Source of the DNA: Cellulomonas sp. RIT-PI-Y
GTDB lineage: Bacteria; Actinomycetota; Actinomycetes; Actinomycetales; Cellulomonadaceae
DNA: 64,000 nt
Assembly (NCBI RefSeq): GCF_025642745.1
Contig: NZ_JANZKP010000005.1
Span: forward strand, 1-64,000
Direction: 5' to 3'
In this document: positions 1 to 8,917 of the stretch, one piece after another
Layout: every line of letters begins with the position of its first letter
Position numbering within the stretch: the stretch's first letter is position 1
Position numbers and translations under genes: made by a program
The notes under the pieces: model-generated
What the model was told of the DNA's origin: nothing
What the model saw: only the letters and a program-made list of their open reading frames with translations
Databases searched by the model: none

Positions 1-1666
1 CTGGCATCGGCTCGGTGGGGGCCGATGCGGTGTGGGTCGGCTCAGCCGGAGTCGGGTTGGTGGGAGTAGCAACGGCCTGCGCCGGCTCGGCGGGAGCCGG
101 CTCCGTGGTGGATGCCGCAGGCGGTGTCGCGGTCTCGGTCGGCACCGCGTCGGCACCGGTGGCCGCGTCGGTGGGGTCGTCCCCGGCGGCCTGCGCCGGG
201 CGGGGAGTGATGGTCGATCCGTCCGTCGGCCCGGCCGTGCTGCGCAGGGACGGCCAGGAGCGAGCAGAGCTCGGGGCGCCCGCCGGGGTGCCACCGCTCG
301 GGGCCGAGGGGGCGGCGTCGGCGACCGGCCAGGACCAACCCGGGGGAGCAGCCGGAACCGTGGCCCCGCCCGTGGAACCGGCGGAGTCCGCCGGGGCCGA
401 GGGCGCGCCGGCAGGGGACGCAGGGGGCTCCTGCGCGTCGGACGGGCTGTCCGTCGTGGGGGCGGTCTCGGCCGGAGCGGGGTCCGATCGAGACAGGTCG
501 GGCTCGCCCGCCGCGGGAGGGTCGGACGGACGACCAGGGGCGGTCTCGGTCGTGGGGGCGTCATCCGCGCCCGTGGCAGCGGCGCCGGTCGCGGCTGCAG
601 TCGCGCCCACGCCAGCAGCGATCGAGCCGGCCGCACCGGCCGCACCGATCGAGCCGGCCGAGCCGCCCGCACCCCCGGAGCTCGCCCCGGTCGGCCTCGC
701 GCCCACCGGACCCGCACCGCCCGCACCGCTCCGACCCGGACCGCCCGACGCGCTGGTCACGGAGGGCCACCGCCCGGCGTCCGCCGCATGGAAGAGCTCC
801 TGCGCGTGCACCGGTCGCCACGGCTCCAGCTCGCGGACGACCTCGCCGGGGCTGTGCGGGCCGTCCTCGTGCGGTCCGAGCGTGACGGCGCACAGGGTGT
901 CGAGGTCGGCCGGGACACCGGGGACGACCTCGGTGGGCGGTGCGGACGCGGTGCCCAGGGTGGGCGCGGCGGGCAGACCCGGATCGGGCTCCGTGAGCGG
1001 GTCGTCCGCGCCGGGCGTCTGCCACTCGGCGAAGGTCGGCAGAGCGCCGGTCGTCGTCGGCGGGGCGGGCCACCGGCCGGTGAGCGCCGCGTAGAGCACC
1101 CGAATCAGATCGATGGCGTCACGCCGACTGGCGGCATGGGCACGGGTGTCGGCGAGTCCGAGCAGGGCTCCCTCGACCGCGAGTCCGCGCAGGGTGACCC
1201 GTCCGGCGGGGGTGATCACGATGGAGCGGGGCCGCAGGGCCAGGTGGTGCAGGCCGCGGCGGCGCGCCTCCTCGAGCGCTCCGGCGACCTCACCGACGAC
1301 GGCGCGGGCCTGGTCGGGTGCGAGCGGCCCGGCGGCGGCGAGGTCGGCGAGCGAGCGGCCCTCGACCTCCCCGGTGACGATGATGCCGAGATCCCCGTCC
1401 TGGGTGACCTGCAGGATGCGCGCGAGCCGCGGCTCGGTGACCAGGGCGGCCCGGCGAGCGGCGTCGAGGGCTGCGGCGGTGCGCGGTCCGGTGAGGAGAT
1501 CGACCCGGACCGGGCGGTCCAGGATGGTGTCGGTGGCCGACCAGGGCTCGGCGCCGGGCACGTCGGGGACCAACGGTCGCACCAGCCGATAGCGGCCGCC
1601 GACGGTCGTCCCGGTCGACCCCCGACGGGCGCCGCCGGGAGAGGTGCCGGGGCGCTGCTGTGCCAC
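1..1666 (-). CDS. Pseudokinase-like protein with Pro/Ala/Thr-rich tail (3' end beyond window)
   Basis: GTG start at 1666 is preceded by a GAGGAGG ribosome site; the frame stays open to the left edge (555 codons seen). Residues 25-230 follow a Ser/Thr kinase fold, but the catalytic parts are lost: the HRDxKPxN loop reads H-L-A-L-R-P-R-S-I (about 141-149), the DFG position reads R-G-L, and no glycine loop or VAxK lysine is visible. From about residue 300 the protein is low-complexity Ala/Pro/Thr/Ser/Gly. In other actinobacteria a pseudokinase domain is fused to, or encoded next to, MurJ/MviN (Mycobacterium MviN binds FhaA through it), so a regulatory partner of the flippase encoded just upstream is likely. 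The end of the gene and any membrane anchor lie outside the window. The pseudokinase reading is strong; the function is inferred. Confidence 0.75.
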   Translation of the reverse strand, partial: MAQQRPGTSPGGARRGSTGTTVGGRYRLVRPLVPDVPGAEPWSATDTILDRPVRVDLLTGPRTAAALDAARRAALVTEPRLARILQVTQDGDLGIIVTGEVEGRSLADLAAAGPLAPDQARAVVGEVAGALEEARRRGLHHLALRPRSIVITPAGRVTLRGLAVEGALLGLADTRAHAASRRDAIDLIRVLYAALTGRWPAPPTTTGALPTFAEWQTPGADDPLTEPDPGLPAAPTLGTASAPPTEVVPGVPADLDTLCAVTLGPHEDGPHSPGEVVRELEPWRPVHAQELFHAADAGRWPSVTSASGGPGRSGAGGAGPVGARPTGASSGGAGGSAGSIGAAGAAGSIAAGVGATAAATGAAATGADDAPTTETAPGRPSDPPAAGEPDLSRSDPAPAETAPTTDSPSDAQEPPASPAGAPSAPADSAGSTGGATVPAAPPGWSWPVADAAPSAPSGGTPAGAPSSARSWPSLRSTAGPTDGSTITPRPAQAAGDDPTDAATGADAVPTETATPPAASTTEPAPAEPAQAVATPTNPTPAEPTHTASAPTEPMP

Positions 1667-1759
1667 GGGGGTCCTCCTCGGTGTGCTCGGTGCAGGGTGG
1701 TCGTTCCCGTCCATGCTAGCCAGCCGACCCGTGCGCGGCGGGGCGGCGCGGCCGGGCGA

Positions 1760-3412
1760 TCAGCGCTTGAGCCGTCGCAGCAACGGGGCCACGGCGGACC
1801 GCAGCTCGGTGACGCGCAGTGCCACCAGGACTCCGACGTAGACCCCGGACATCAGCGCACCGCCCAGCACGCAGGCCAGCAGGGCGTCGGCGAAGCTCTG
1901 CACCGGGCCGAGGACGGCCAGCAGCCCCAGGCCCGCCGCGGCGGCGAGCACGGCGGCGATCAGCGCCTTCACGTGGGTCTGCAGGACACGGCGGCCGTCG
2001 ATGCCGTGCAGTCGCCGCCGGATCAGCACCACGGCGACCGCGGCCCCGATCCAGTACGACAGCGCCATCGAGGCACCGGCCGCGGCGACCCAGGACGTCC
2101 GGTCGAGGGTGAAGCGGCCGAGCACGGTGCCGGCGACCACGATCGCGGCCATCAGGACCTGGATCGGGAACATCGACCGGGCGTCCTGATAGGCGTAGTA
2201 GATCCGCTGGCAGAGGGACCAGACGCCGAAGCCGGTCAGGCCCAGCACCATCGGGACGACCACCTGGGCGAGCGCGTGCACCGCGGCGTCCGGCTGGCCG
2301 ACGATGAGCAGCCGGCTGAGTGGATAGGCGAGCACGGCGATGCCGGTGGTGCCCAGCACGGTGAACAGGCCGACGGTGCGCAGGCCCAGCGAGAGGTCCG
2401 CACGCACTCCCGGGACGTCCTCCGCGGCGGCCTTGGCGGACAGCCGGGTGAACAGGGCGGTGGCCAGCGACACCGTGACCAGCGAGTGCGGCAGCATGAA
2501 GATCAGGAACGCCCGGTCGTAGATCGCGTTGCCGGCCGAGCCCCCGTCGCCACCGGCCGCACTGGCGACCACGCTGATCGCCCACACGCCGACCTGTCCG
2601 ACCAGCAGCCCGGCGAAGGTCCAGCTCGCGACCCGTCCGGCGGAGCCCAGTCCGGAACCGCGCAGTCCCCAGCGCGGGCGGTAGCGGAAGCCGCTGCGAT
2701 AGAGCGGGATCAGCAGGATCAGCGCCTGGGCGACGATCCCCAGCGTGGCCGACCCGCCGAGCACGACCGTCTGCGCGGTGGACCAGGTGTCCAGGTCGGT
2801 GGCCTGCTCGACGCTGCCGAACAGCCGGGAGAACAGCAGGATGCCGCTGATGAACACCAGGTTGTTGACCACCGGTGCCCACATGTACGGCCCGAACGAT
2901 CCCCGGGCGTTCAGCACCTGGCCGAGCAGGGAGTACAGCCCGTAGAAGAACACCTGCGGGATCGACCAGAACGCCAGCGCGGTGGCGATCGCGGTGGTGC
3001 GTGGATCGGCGTAGTCCGAGTACACCCGGACCCACAGCGGCGCTGTCATGGTCAGCAGCAGGGTGAGTCCGCCCAGGAACACGATGCCGACCGTGAGCAG
3101 CTTGTCGACGTAGGTCTGCCCGTCGGGACGCCGGTACGCCCGGACCACCTGGGGGACCAGCACCGCGTTGAGCACGCCGCCCGCGATCAGCAGGTACAGC
3201 GTGTTGGGCAGCTTGTTCGCCACCGAGAACGCGTCGGCGACGTTGGTGACCGTGCCGATCGCCGCGCCGAGCAACGTGATGTTCAGGACGCCGAACAGCC
3301 GGGAGACCGCGGTGCCGGAGGCCATGATCGCCGACGCGCGCCCGAGCCGGACGGTCGAGGCCGCTGCCTCCTCGGTCGACGCGCTCGCGGGGTCGGGGGC
3401 GTCTTGGCTCAT
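1760..3412 (-). CDS. murJ: Lipid II flippase MurJ (MviN)
   Basis: A 550-aa polytopic membrane protein of the MOP/MurJ family, which moves lipid II across the cytoplasmic membrane for peptidoglycan synthesis. The family signature is clear near the N-terminus (SRLFGVLNITLLGAAIG; VADAFSVANKLPNTLYLLIAGG; LNAVLVPQVVRAYRR) and about 14 hydrophobic segments follow. The ATG at 3412 overlaps the stop of the DUF6049 gene by ATGA, which fixes the start and implies translational coupling. A longer in-frame extension upstream only reads through that gene and is rejected. The protein lacks the fused pseudokinase domain found in mycobacterial MviN; a separate pseudokinase gene follows 93 bp downstream. Family call is secure. 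Confidence 0.95.
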   Translation of the reverse strand: MSQDAPDPASASTEEAAASTVRLGRASAIMASGTAVSRLFGVLNITLLGAAIGTVTNVADAFSVANKLPNTLYLLIAGGVLNAVLVPQVVRAYRRPDGQTYVDKLLTVGIVFLGGLTLLLTMTAPLWVRVYSDYADPRTTAIATALAFWSIPQVFFYGLYSLLGQVLNARGSFGPYMWAPVVNNLVFISGILLFSRLFGSVEQATDLDTWSTAQTVVLGGSATLGIVAQALILLIPLYRSGFRYRPRWGLRGSGLGSAGRVASWTFAGLLVGQVGVWAISVVASAAGGDGGSAGNAIYDRAFLIFMLPHSLVTVSLATALFTRLSAKAAAEDVPGVRADLSLGLRTVGLFTVLGTTGIAVLAYPLSRLLIVGQPDAAVHALAQVVVPMVLGLTGFGVWSLCQRIYYAYQDARSMFPIQVLMAAIVVAGTVLGRFTLDRTSWVAAAGASMALSYWIGAAVAVVLIRRRLHGIDGRRVLQTHVKALIAAVLAAAAGLGLLAVLGPVQSFADALLACVLGGALMSGVYVGVLVALRVTELRSAVAPLLRRLKR

Positions 3413-5622
3413 CAGTCGTCCTTCGTGGTCTCCGCCGACCCTTCGGCCAGCACTCGTGCCCCCCGGCGTGTGGTCTGCCCGCGGCGCACGGTGCGGTAGA
3501 TGCCGAATGCGAGTCCGGCGGCGAGCAGGGCACCGATCACGATGGTGCCGACGCTCTCGATCGTGGGCGCCACCCGCAGCGAGATGGTCTGCGGCGTCGA
3601 CAGCTCCCGGCCGTTCTCGGCGATCAGCGAGACGTCGACGTCCACGTCGCAGTTGGCGGTGGCACGCAGGGTGAGGACCACCGGGGTCTCCGAGTCGGCG
3701 GCGACCGGCACCAGCGGCGATCGGGTGGTCTCCAGGCAGCCCTTCTGCGGGCGCAGCTCGACCCGGACCGTCGCGTCCTGATCGAGCTCGTTGCGCACGT
3801 TCACGGTGATCTGGGAGGACGAGCTGATGACGGTGAACTGTTCGTTGAGCAGGACGGACAGCCCGCTCTGCCGAGCGGTGGCCTGGGCGATCGCGGCCTC
3901 GACCGCGGCGGCCCGGCCGTCGGCGTCGGCGCGCCAGGCCACGGACAACGGGGCCAGCACATCGGTGTCCAGTCCGCGCAGCAGCGTGGTCGGGTCCTCG
4001 ACCACGCTGGCGAAGTCCTCGGCCGACTCCCACTGGGTGGCCAGCGCGTTCACCCAGGCGGGGGTGAGCTCGGCGCTGTCCCGCTCGGTCTGCGGCAGGT
4101 CGGCCCGGGTGCTGCCGGTGACCTCCCCGGCTGCCTGGGCCGCGACCAGCTCGCTGATCGAGGTGCTCTGCACCCACGGCGCGGACTCCAGGGCGGTGAG
4201 CTGCGCGTCGGCGGCACTGCTCTGCGGGCTCCAGTCGCGCGGGGTGGTGATCAGCACGTAGCTGCCGCCGGAGTCGTCGCCGCGGGCGATGACGGCGGTC
4301 TCGGCGAGCATCCGCTGCGCGGCGACGGCCGGGCTGCTCCCGGCCTGCACGGCGTCGGGGTCGGTGAGCAGCTCCGACAGCTGGGTGTCCGGGATCAGCG
4401 CGGTGACCGCGCCGCCGTCCGTCTGCACCGTGGCGGGGGCCGAGGCGGTGCCGGAGTCGGAGGAGGGCATCGACCCGGTGCCGGCGACCAGGGCGGCACC
4501 CTCGCCCTGCGCGGCGGCCAGCTCGGCGGTGTCCTGGTCGAGGACGGTGTTCGAGCCCCAGAGCAGACTGCTGGAACCGGTGAGCAGCTCGTCGGTCGCG
4601 GCCGTCGACGACGTGAGCGCCTGGCTGAGCAGGTCGGTGCTGCCGGAACGGCCGGAGTGCGCCAGCGCGGCGAGATCGGGATCCCCCCAGGGCAGGCGCA
4701 GCACCTCGCGGTCCGCGCCGGCGGTGGTGAGGGCGTCGGACCAGGCCCGGTCGGCCCGGCTGCCCGCACTCACCTGGCGGAGCAGGGCGGGGTCGACGGC
4801 CCAGGACACCGACTCGTGCTCGGCCGTGGCCTGCAGCAGCCGGTTCAGCCGCCCGCCGGAGGAGGTCAGGGCGTCCAGGCCGCTGTCGGTGCTCCCCGAG
4901 TCGGCGGTCGGATCGGCGGTGGGGGTGTCGGCGGGCGTCTCGGTGGCGGACGCCGTCGGGGCGCCCGTCGCGCCCGTCGTTGCGGTGGCGGTCGGGGTGG
5001 GCGTGGGCTCTGGCTCGACGCCCTCGTCCTCAGCGGCGGTCGGGGTGACCGCCGGCCCGGTGATCGGGGTCAGGACGCTGACCTGGGTCGGCGTGACCTC
5101 CGCGTCGGAGTTCCACAGCAGGAAGCTGCGCTCGATCCCGACCCGGCTGGACCCGTCGCCGACGTCGACCGTCAGCCCACGGGGCCCCCAGGCGTCGGAG
5201 GTGCGCGACAGCCCGATGGACCGGGACGGGACGGTGATCGTGACCGAGGCGGTCCCGCCGGGCGGGATCGGGGTGTCCAGGGTCTGGGTGGCGGCCACGT
5301 CGCCGTACGGTCCGCTGTCGGTGCTGCTCGCCCACTGCTCCAGCTGCTCCCGGGTGGACATCCGGTAGCGGTAGATCCGGACCGACGCCCGCGGGGAGGT
5401 GATCTCCTCGTCGCCGTTGTTCCGCAGGGTGACCGTGACGGTCAGGTCCTCGCCCGGGTCCAGCACCTGCGGGGTGATCGCGGTCAGGCTGACCGCCACC
5501 GGCAGATCGTCGCTGGACGGCGCGGCGCTCGCGGGGACGGCGACCAGGCCGGCCAGTCCGAGAGCGACCAGCACGGTGAGCAGCAGCGCCGACCTGCGAC
5601 GCCTCGGGGCGACCTGCCTCAT
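3412..5622 (-). CDS. DUF6049 family exported membrane-anchored protein (Rv3909-like)
   Basis: A 736-aa protein of unknown function conserved between a Nudix gene and murJ in actinobacteria (Mycobacterium Rv3909 position). The start at 5622 overlaps the Nudix stop by ATGA and gives a basic N-terminus (RQVAPRRRR), a hydrophobic stretch and an A-S-A-A cleavage-like site, i.e. a signal peptide. The body has a large extracytoplasmic part with a Ser/Thr/Pro-rich insertion around residues 190-260. One C-terminal membrane segment (VGTIVIGALLAAGLAFGIY) is followed by a basic cytoplasmic tail. Topology therefore is outside with a C-terminal anchor. Coupling to murJ suggests a cell-envelope role, but no reaction can be assigned. 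Confident as a gene and family; function unknown. Confidence 0.85.
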   Translation of the reverse strand: MRQVAPRRRRSALLLTVLVALGLAGLVAVPASAAPSSDDLPVAVSLTAITPQVLDPGEDLTVTVTLRNNGDEEITSPRASVRIYRYRMSTREQLEQWASSTDSGPYGDVAATQTLDTPIPPGGTASVTITVPSRSIGLSRTSDAWGPRGLTVDVGDGSSRVGIERSFLLWNSDAEVTPTQVSVLTPITGPAVTPTAAEDEGVEPEPTPTPTATATTGATGAPTASATETPADTPTADPTADSGSTDSGLDALTSSGGRLNRLLQATAEHESVSWAVDPALLRQVSAGSRADRAWSDALTTAGADREVLRLPWGDPDLAALAHSGRSGSTDLLSQALTSSTAATDELLTGSSSLLWGSNTVLDQDTAELAAAQGEGAALVAGTGSMPSSDSGTASAPATVQTDGGAVTALIPDTQLSELLTDPDAVQAGSSPAVAAQRMLAETAVIARGDDSGGSYVLITTPRDWSPQSSAADAQLTALESAPWVQSTSISELVAAQAAGEVTGSTRADLPQTERDSAELTPAWVNALATQWESAEDFASVVEDPTTLLRGLDTDVLAPLSVAWRADADGRAAAVEAAIAQATARQSGLSVLLNEQFTVISSSSQITVNVRNELDQDATVRVELRPQKGCLETTRSPLVPVAADSETPVVLTLRATANCDVDVDVSLIAENGRELSTPQTISLRVAPTIESVGTIVIGALLAAGLAFGIYRTVRRGQTTRRGARVLAEGSAETTKDD

Positions 5623-6164
5623 GCCCCGCCGGCCAGCACCGCGGAGGCGGTCTCGGCCAGTCGACGCTCGTTCGGGTACGCCAGCCGGGACGGCAGTTCC
5701 GAGACCGGGACCCACGCCGCGTCCTCCGCCTCACCGTCGGGGTCGTCCTCGACGGTGAGCTCGCCGCCCACGGCGCCGAGCAGATAGTGGTGCACCATCT
5801 TGTGCACCCGGCGGTCGTCGCCGGTGAACCAGTAGTCGATGACCCCGAGGCGCCGCACGATGGTGCCGATGATGCCGGTCTCCTCCGCGATCTCGCGGAC
5901 CGCGGCCTCCTCGGTGGTCTCGGTGCCCTCCAGGTGACCCTTGGGCAGGCACCACTCCAGGCGACCGGCGCGGTTGCGACGGGCGATCACCGCCGCCACG
6001 TGCACGCCGCCCGCGACGCGGACCACCAGGCCACCGGCGGAGGTCTCCTCGACCACCGGGAGGGTCCCGCGGGACCGGGTGCCGCGCGGGTCGATCCGCA
6101 GCGCGTGACCGCCCGGGGGCGCGGGGATGCCGGCCGGGGGCATGGCTCGGGTCGGCTCGGGCAT
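5619..6164 (-). CDS. Nudix hydrolase (MutT4-like)
   Basis: A 181-aa protein with a complete Nudix box fitting Gx5Ex7REUxEExGU: it starts at GHLEGTE and ends at REIAEETGI, followed by a C-terminal beta-rich half. Such enzymes hydrolyse nucleoside diphosphates linked to another group; the substrate is not predictable here. It occupies the mutT4 position (Rv3908) between the CCA-enzyme gene and the DUF6049 gene. The ATG at 6164 was chosen: a -10-like TACAGT ends 7 nt before it, so the mRNA may be leaderless. An in-frame TTG at 6194 is possible but has no ribosome site. It overlaps the next gene by 4 bp. Confidence 0.88.
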   Translation of the reverse strand: MPEPTRAMPPAGIPAPPGGHALRIDPRGTRSRGTLPVVEETSAGGLVVRVAGGVHVAAVIARRNRAGRLEWCLPKGHLEGTETTEEAAVREIAEETGIIGTIVRRLGVIDYWFTGDDRRVHKMVHHYLLGAVGGELTVEDDPDGEAEDAAWVPVSELPSRLAYPNERRLAETASAVLAGGA

Positions 6165-6229
6165 GCGGCCACTGTAGCCAAGCCACCTCGGCAATAGGCG
6201 GGAGCGGCGATCTGGCAGGCTTGGACACC

Positions 6230-7711
6230 GTGTCCGACCCTCAGAACCCCGACGACTCCCTGGCGACCCTGCGCAAGCGGGCGTTGACCGTCATCGCCGA
6301 GCTGGCCCCCGCCGCGCTGGAGCTCGGTGAGCTGTTCCGCGCCGCCGGGCACGAGCTCGCCCTGGTCGGCGGCCCGGTCCGTGACGCGTTCCTCGGCCGG
6401 GCCAGCGCGGACCTCGACTTCACCACCTCCGCGACCCCGGACGAGTCGGAGCGGATCCTGGCCCGGTGGGGCGACGCGCACTGGGACATCGGCCGCGAGT
6501 TCGGCACCATCGGCGCGCAGAGGCACGGACGCGGTCGCGGCGACGACGTGGTCGTGGAGGTCACCACCTACCGCACCGACGCGTACGACCCGGCCTCCCG
6601 CAAGCCCGAGGTCGCGTTCGGCGACACCCTCGACGGCGACCTGTCCCGCCGGGACTTCACGGTGAACTCGATGGCGATCCGGCTGCCGGACCTCACCTTC
6701 GTGGACCCGTTCGACGGGTTGAGCGACCTGGCGCGCGGCGTGCTGCGGACACCGGTCGACCCGCGGCAGTCCTTCGACGACGACCCGCTGCGGATGATGC
6801 GCGCCGCCCGCTTCGCCGCCCAGCTCGGCTTCACCGTGGACGACGCGGCGCTCGCGGCCGCCACCGACATGGCCGAGCGGATCACGATCGTCTCCGCCGA
6901 GCGGGTGCGCGACGAGCTGGTGAAGCTGCTGCTGTCCGCGAACCCCCGTGCCGGCCTGCGGGTGCTGGTCGACACCGGTCTGGCGGACCGGGTGCTGCCC
7001 GAGCTGCCGGCGCTGCGGCTGGAGATCGACGAGCACCACCGGCACAAGGACGTCTACGAGCACTCGCTCACCGTGCTGGACAAGGCGATCGCGCTGGAGA
7101 CCGGCCCGGACGGCGCCGTGCCCGGCCCCGACCTGGTGCTCCGGCTGGCCGCCCTGCTGCACGACATCGGCAAGCCGCCGACCCGCCGGTTCGAGGACGG
7201 CGGTGGCGTGAGCTTCCATCACCACGAGGTGGTCGGCGCCAAGATGACCGCCAAGCGGCTGCGAGCGCTGCACTTCGACAAGAACACCGTGAAGCAGGTG
7301 TCCCGGCTGGTCGAGCTGCACCTGCGGTTCCACGGCTACGGCGACGGCGCCTGGACCGATTCCGCGGTGCGCCGCTACGTCACCGACGCCGGTCCGCTGC
7401 TGGAGCGGCTGCACCGGCTGACCCGGTCCGACTGCACCACCCGCAACCAGCGCAAGGCCCGGCGGCTGTCCGAGGCCTACGACGACCTGGAGCAGCGGAT
7501 CGCGGAGCTGCGCGAGCAGGAGGAGCTGGCCTCGATCCGGCCCGACCTGGACGGTTCGCAGATCATGGCGATCCTGGGCATCCCGCCGGGGCGCGAGGTG
7601 GGTGCGGCGTACCAGCACCTGCTGGAGCTGCGGATGGAACACGGCCCCCTGGGCGAGGAAGCGGCCCGCGAGGCGCTGCTGGCGTGGTGGAGCGAGCGGC
7701 AGCAGGGCTGA
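6230..7711 (+). CDS. CCA-adding tRNA nucleotidyltransferase
   Basis: A 493-aa class II nucleotidyltransferase that adds or repairs the 3' CCA end of tRNAs; the actinobacterial gene is often called pcnA or cca. Visible are the nucleotidyltransferase head (LVGGPVRDAFLGR, then the metal-binding D-L-D in ADLDFTTS), the neck/RNA-binding region (DDDPLRMMRAARFAAQLGF), and a C-terminal HD domain (HHRHKDVYEHSLTVLD; LAALLHDIGKPPTR). GTG at 6230 is preferred by comparison with family N-termini; an in-frame TTG at 6221 would add three residues. Divergent from the Nudix gene, as in mycobacteria, and convergent with the lipoprotein genes 5 bp downstream. Confidence 0.93.
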   Translation: MSDPQNPDDSLATLRKRALTVIAELAPAALELGELFRAAGHELALVGGPVRDAFLGRASADLDFTTSATPDESERILARWGDAHWDIGREFGTIGAQRHGRGRGDDVVVEVTTYRTDAYDPASRKPEVAFGDTLDGDLSRRDFTVNSMAIRLPDLTFVDPFDGLSDLARGVLRTPVDPRQSFDDDPLRMMRAARFAAQLGFTVDDAALAAATDMAERITIVSAERVRDELVKLLLSANPRAGLRVLVDTGLADRVLPELPALRLEIDEHHRHKDVYEHSLTVLDKAIALETGPDGAVPGPDLVLRLAALLHDIGKPPTRRFEDGGGVSFHHHEVVGAKMTAKRLRALHFDKNTVKQVSRLVELHLRFHGYGDGAWTDSAVRRYVTDAGPLLERLHRLTRSDCTTRNQRKARRLSEAYDDLEQRIAELREQEELASIRPDLDGSQIMAILGIPPGREVGAAYQHLLELRMEHGPLGEEAAREALLAWWSERQQG

Positions 7712-7716
7712 GACGG

Positions 7717-8334
7717 TCAGTCGTCGCTGAAGTAGGCGTCGGGGTCTGCGGGGTCGAAGTCGGCGAAGTCGTCGGGGGAGAACTGGCAGGGGCCGATGAC
7801 GTGGATGTTGAGGAAGAACGGGCCATCGTCGGTGTCGTCGTCGGTGACGGTGGGGCTGAACCGGATGGCGACGCCGTCCTTGCTGATCTGCAGGGAGGGT
7901 GAGACGCGGTAGTCGAGCTGGTCGCGGTCGATGGTCCACCCGTGGTCGAGGAAGGCTTGGGCGATGGGTTCGACGAGGTGGACGGTGCCGGGTGGCTCGG
8001 CCGGGGTGACCGTGAGGAATCGGCTGGGGGTCCAGTGGATGGTCTCGGGAGCTTCCGTCCAGGTGCTGGTTGCACCGGCGCAGGCAGACCAGTCGTTGTC
8101 CCGCCGCTGGTCGAAGTTCAAGTCGAAGTTCAAGTCGGGGAAGGTCTCGCGGGCGTGGGTGACCACGGCATCGGCGAGGGTAGTGGTGTAGTCGTAGGTG
8201 CGTTCGGCGTCCCGATCGCGCACCTGCGCCGACGGGCGGTGCGCACACCCCGTGAGCAGTAGGGCCAGCGCCACCGCTGCGGCCAGGATCCGACCTCGGG
8301 GCCGGATGGTGGGTCTCGGGTCCCGTTCAGTCAT
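7717..8334 (-). CDS. Lipoprotein, tandem paralog 2 (immunity candidate)
   Basis: A 205-aa predicted lipoprotein: basic N-terminus, hydrophobic stretch and lipobox LLLTGC with Cys30 as the lipidation site. The rest has no family I recognise. It is a close paralog of the gene immediately upstream: from G-C-A-H-R-P-S-A-Q-V to the C-terminal Y-F-S-D-D most residues match, and the 3' two thirds are almost identical at DNA level. The ATG at 8334 lies inside the end of the upstream paralog (8-bp overlap), so both are translated as one unit behind the putative lipase effector. Duplicated lipoproteins next to a secreted lipase resemble the lipoprotein immunity genes of known antibacterial lipases; this role is inferred from context only. 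Confidence 0.8.
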   Translation of the reverse strand: MTERDPRPTIRPRGRILAAAVALALLLTGCAHRPSAQVRDRDAERTYDYTTTLADAVVTHARETFPDLNFDLNFDQRRDNDWSACAGATSTWTEAPETIHWTPSRFLTVTPAEPPGTVHLVEPIAQAFLDHGWTIDRDQLDYRVSPSLQISKDGVAIRFSPTVTDDDTDDGPFFLNIHVIGPCQFSPDDFADFDPADPDAYFSDD

Positions 8335-8917
8335 CGGTGAAGTAGGCGTCGGGGTCTGCGGGGTCGAAGTCGGCGAAGTCGTCGGGGGAGAACTGGCAGG
8401 GGCCGATGACGAAGATCTTGAGGAAGAACGGGCCATCGTCGGTGAGGTCGTCGGTGACGGTGGGGCTGAACCGGATGGCGACGCCGTCCTTGCTGATCTG
8501 CAGGGAGGGTCTGACGCGGTAGTCGAGCTGGTCGCGGTCGATGGTCCACCCGTGGTCGAGGAAGGCCTGGGCGATGGGTTCGACGAGGTGGACGGTGCCG
8601 GGTGGCTCGGCCGGGCTGACGATCAGCTGGCGGTCGGGGATCCATTGGATGGTCTCGGGAGCTTCCGTCCGGCTGCTGGTCGCACCGGAGCAGGCAATCC
8701 AGTCGTCGTCGAACTTCTGGGTGTAGTTCAGGTCGAAGGTGAGCTCCGGGAAGACCTCCCGCGCATGTGCGACCACCGCGTCGGCCAGAGTGGTGGTGTA
8801 GTCGTAGACCCGCTTCGCGTCCCGATACCGCACCTGCGCCGACGGGCGGTGCGCACACCCCGTGAGCAGCAGCGCCAGCACGGCGAGTGCGGCCACGACC
8901 CGGCGCCGCGCGTTCAC
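8327..8917 (-). CDS. Lipoprotein, tandem paralog 1 (immunity candidate)
   Basis: A 196-aa predicted lipoprotein with GTG start at 8917 overlapping the effector gene stop as GTGA. Lipobox LLLTGC gives Cys21. The mature domain (YDYTTTLADAVVAHAREVF; HLVEPIAQAFLDHGWTIDR; DGVAIRFSPTV; C-terminal acidic D-F-D-P-A-D-P-D repeat) is shared with the next gene. The middle portion (residues about 55-110) differs most between the copies, as expected if specificity evolved after duplication. Long upstream extensions of this frame lie inside the effector gene and are artefacts. Function unknown; translational coupling to the hydrolase suggests it protects against or escorts that protein. Confidence 0.8.
   Translation of the reverse strand: MNARRRVVAALAVLALLLTGCAHRPSAQVRYRDAKRVYDYTTTLADAVVAHAREVFPELTFDLNYTQKFDDDWIACSGATSSRTEAPETIQWIPDRQLIVSPAEPPGTVHLVEPIAQAFLDHGWTIDRDQLDYRVRPSLQISKDGVAIRFSPTVTDDLTDDGPFFLKIFVIGPCQFSPDDFADFDPADPDAYFTDD

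Noticed and set aside
32-3499. Long plus-strand frame of 1155 codons rich in Arg, Gly and Asp
   Set aside because: It runs antisense to the pseudokinase, murJ and DUF6049 genes; composition is typical of GC-rich shadow frames and there is no domain or ribosome site.
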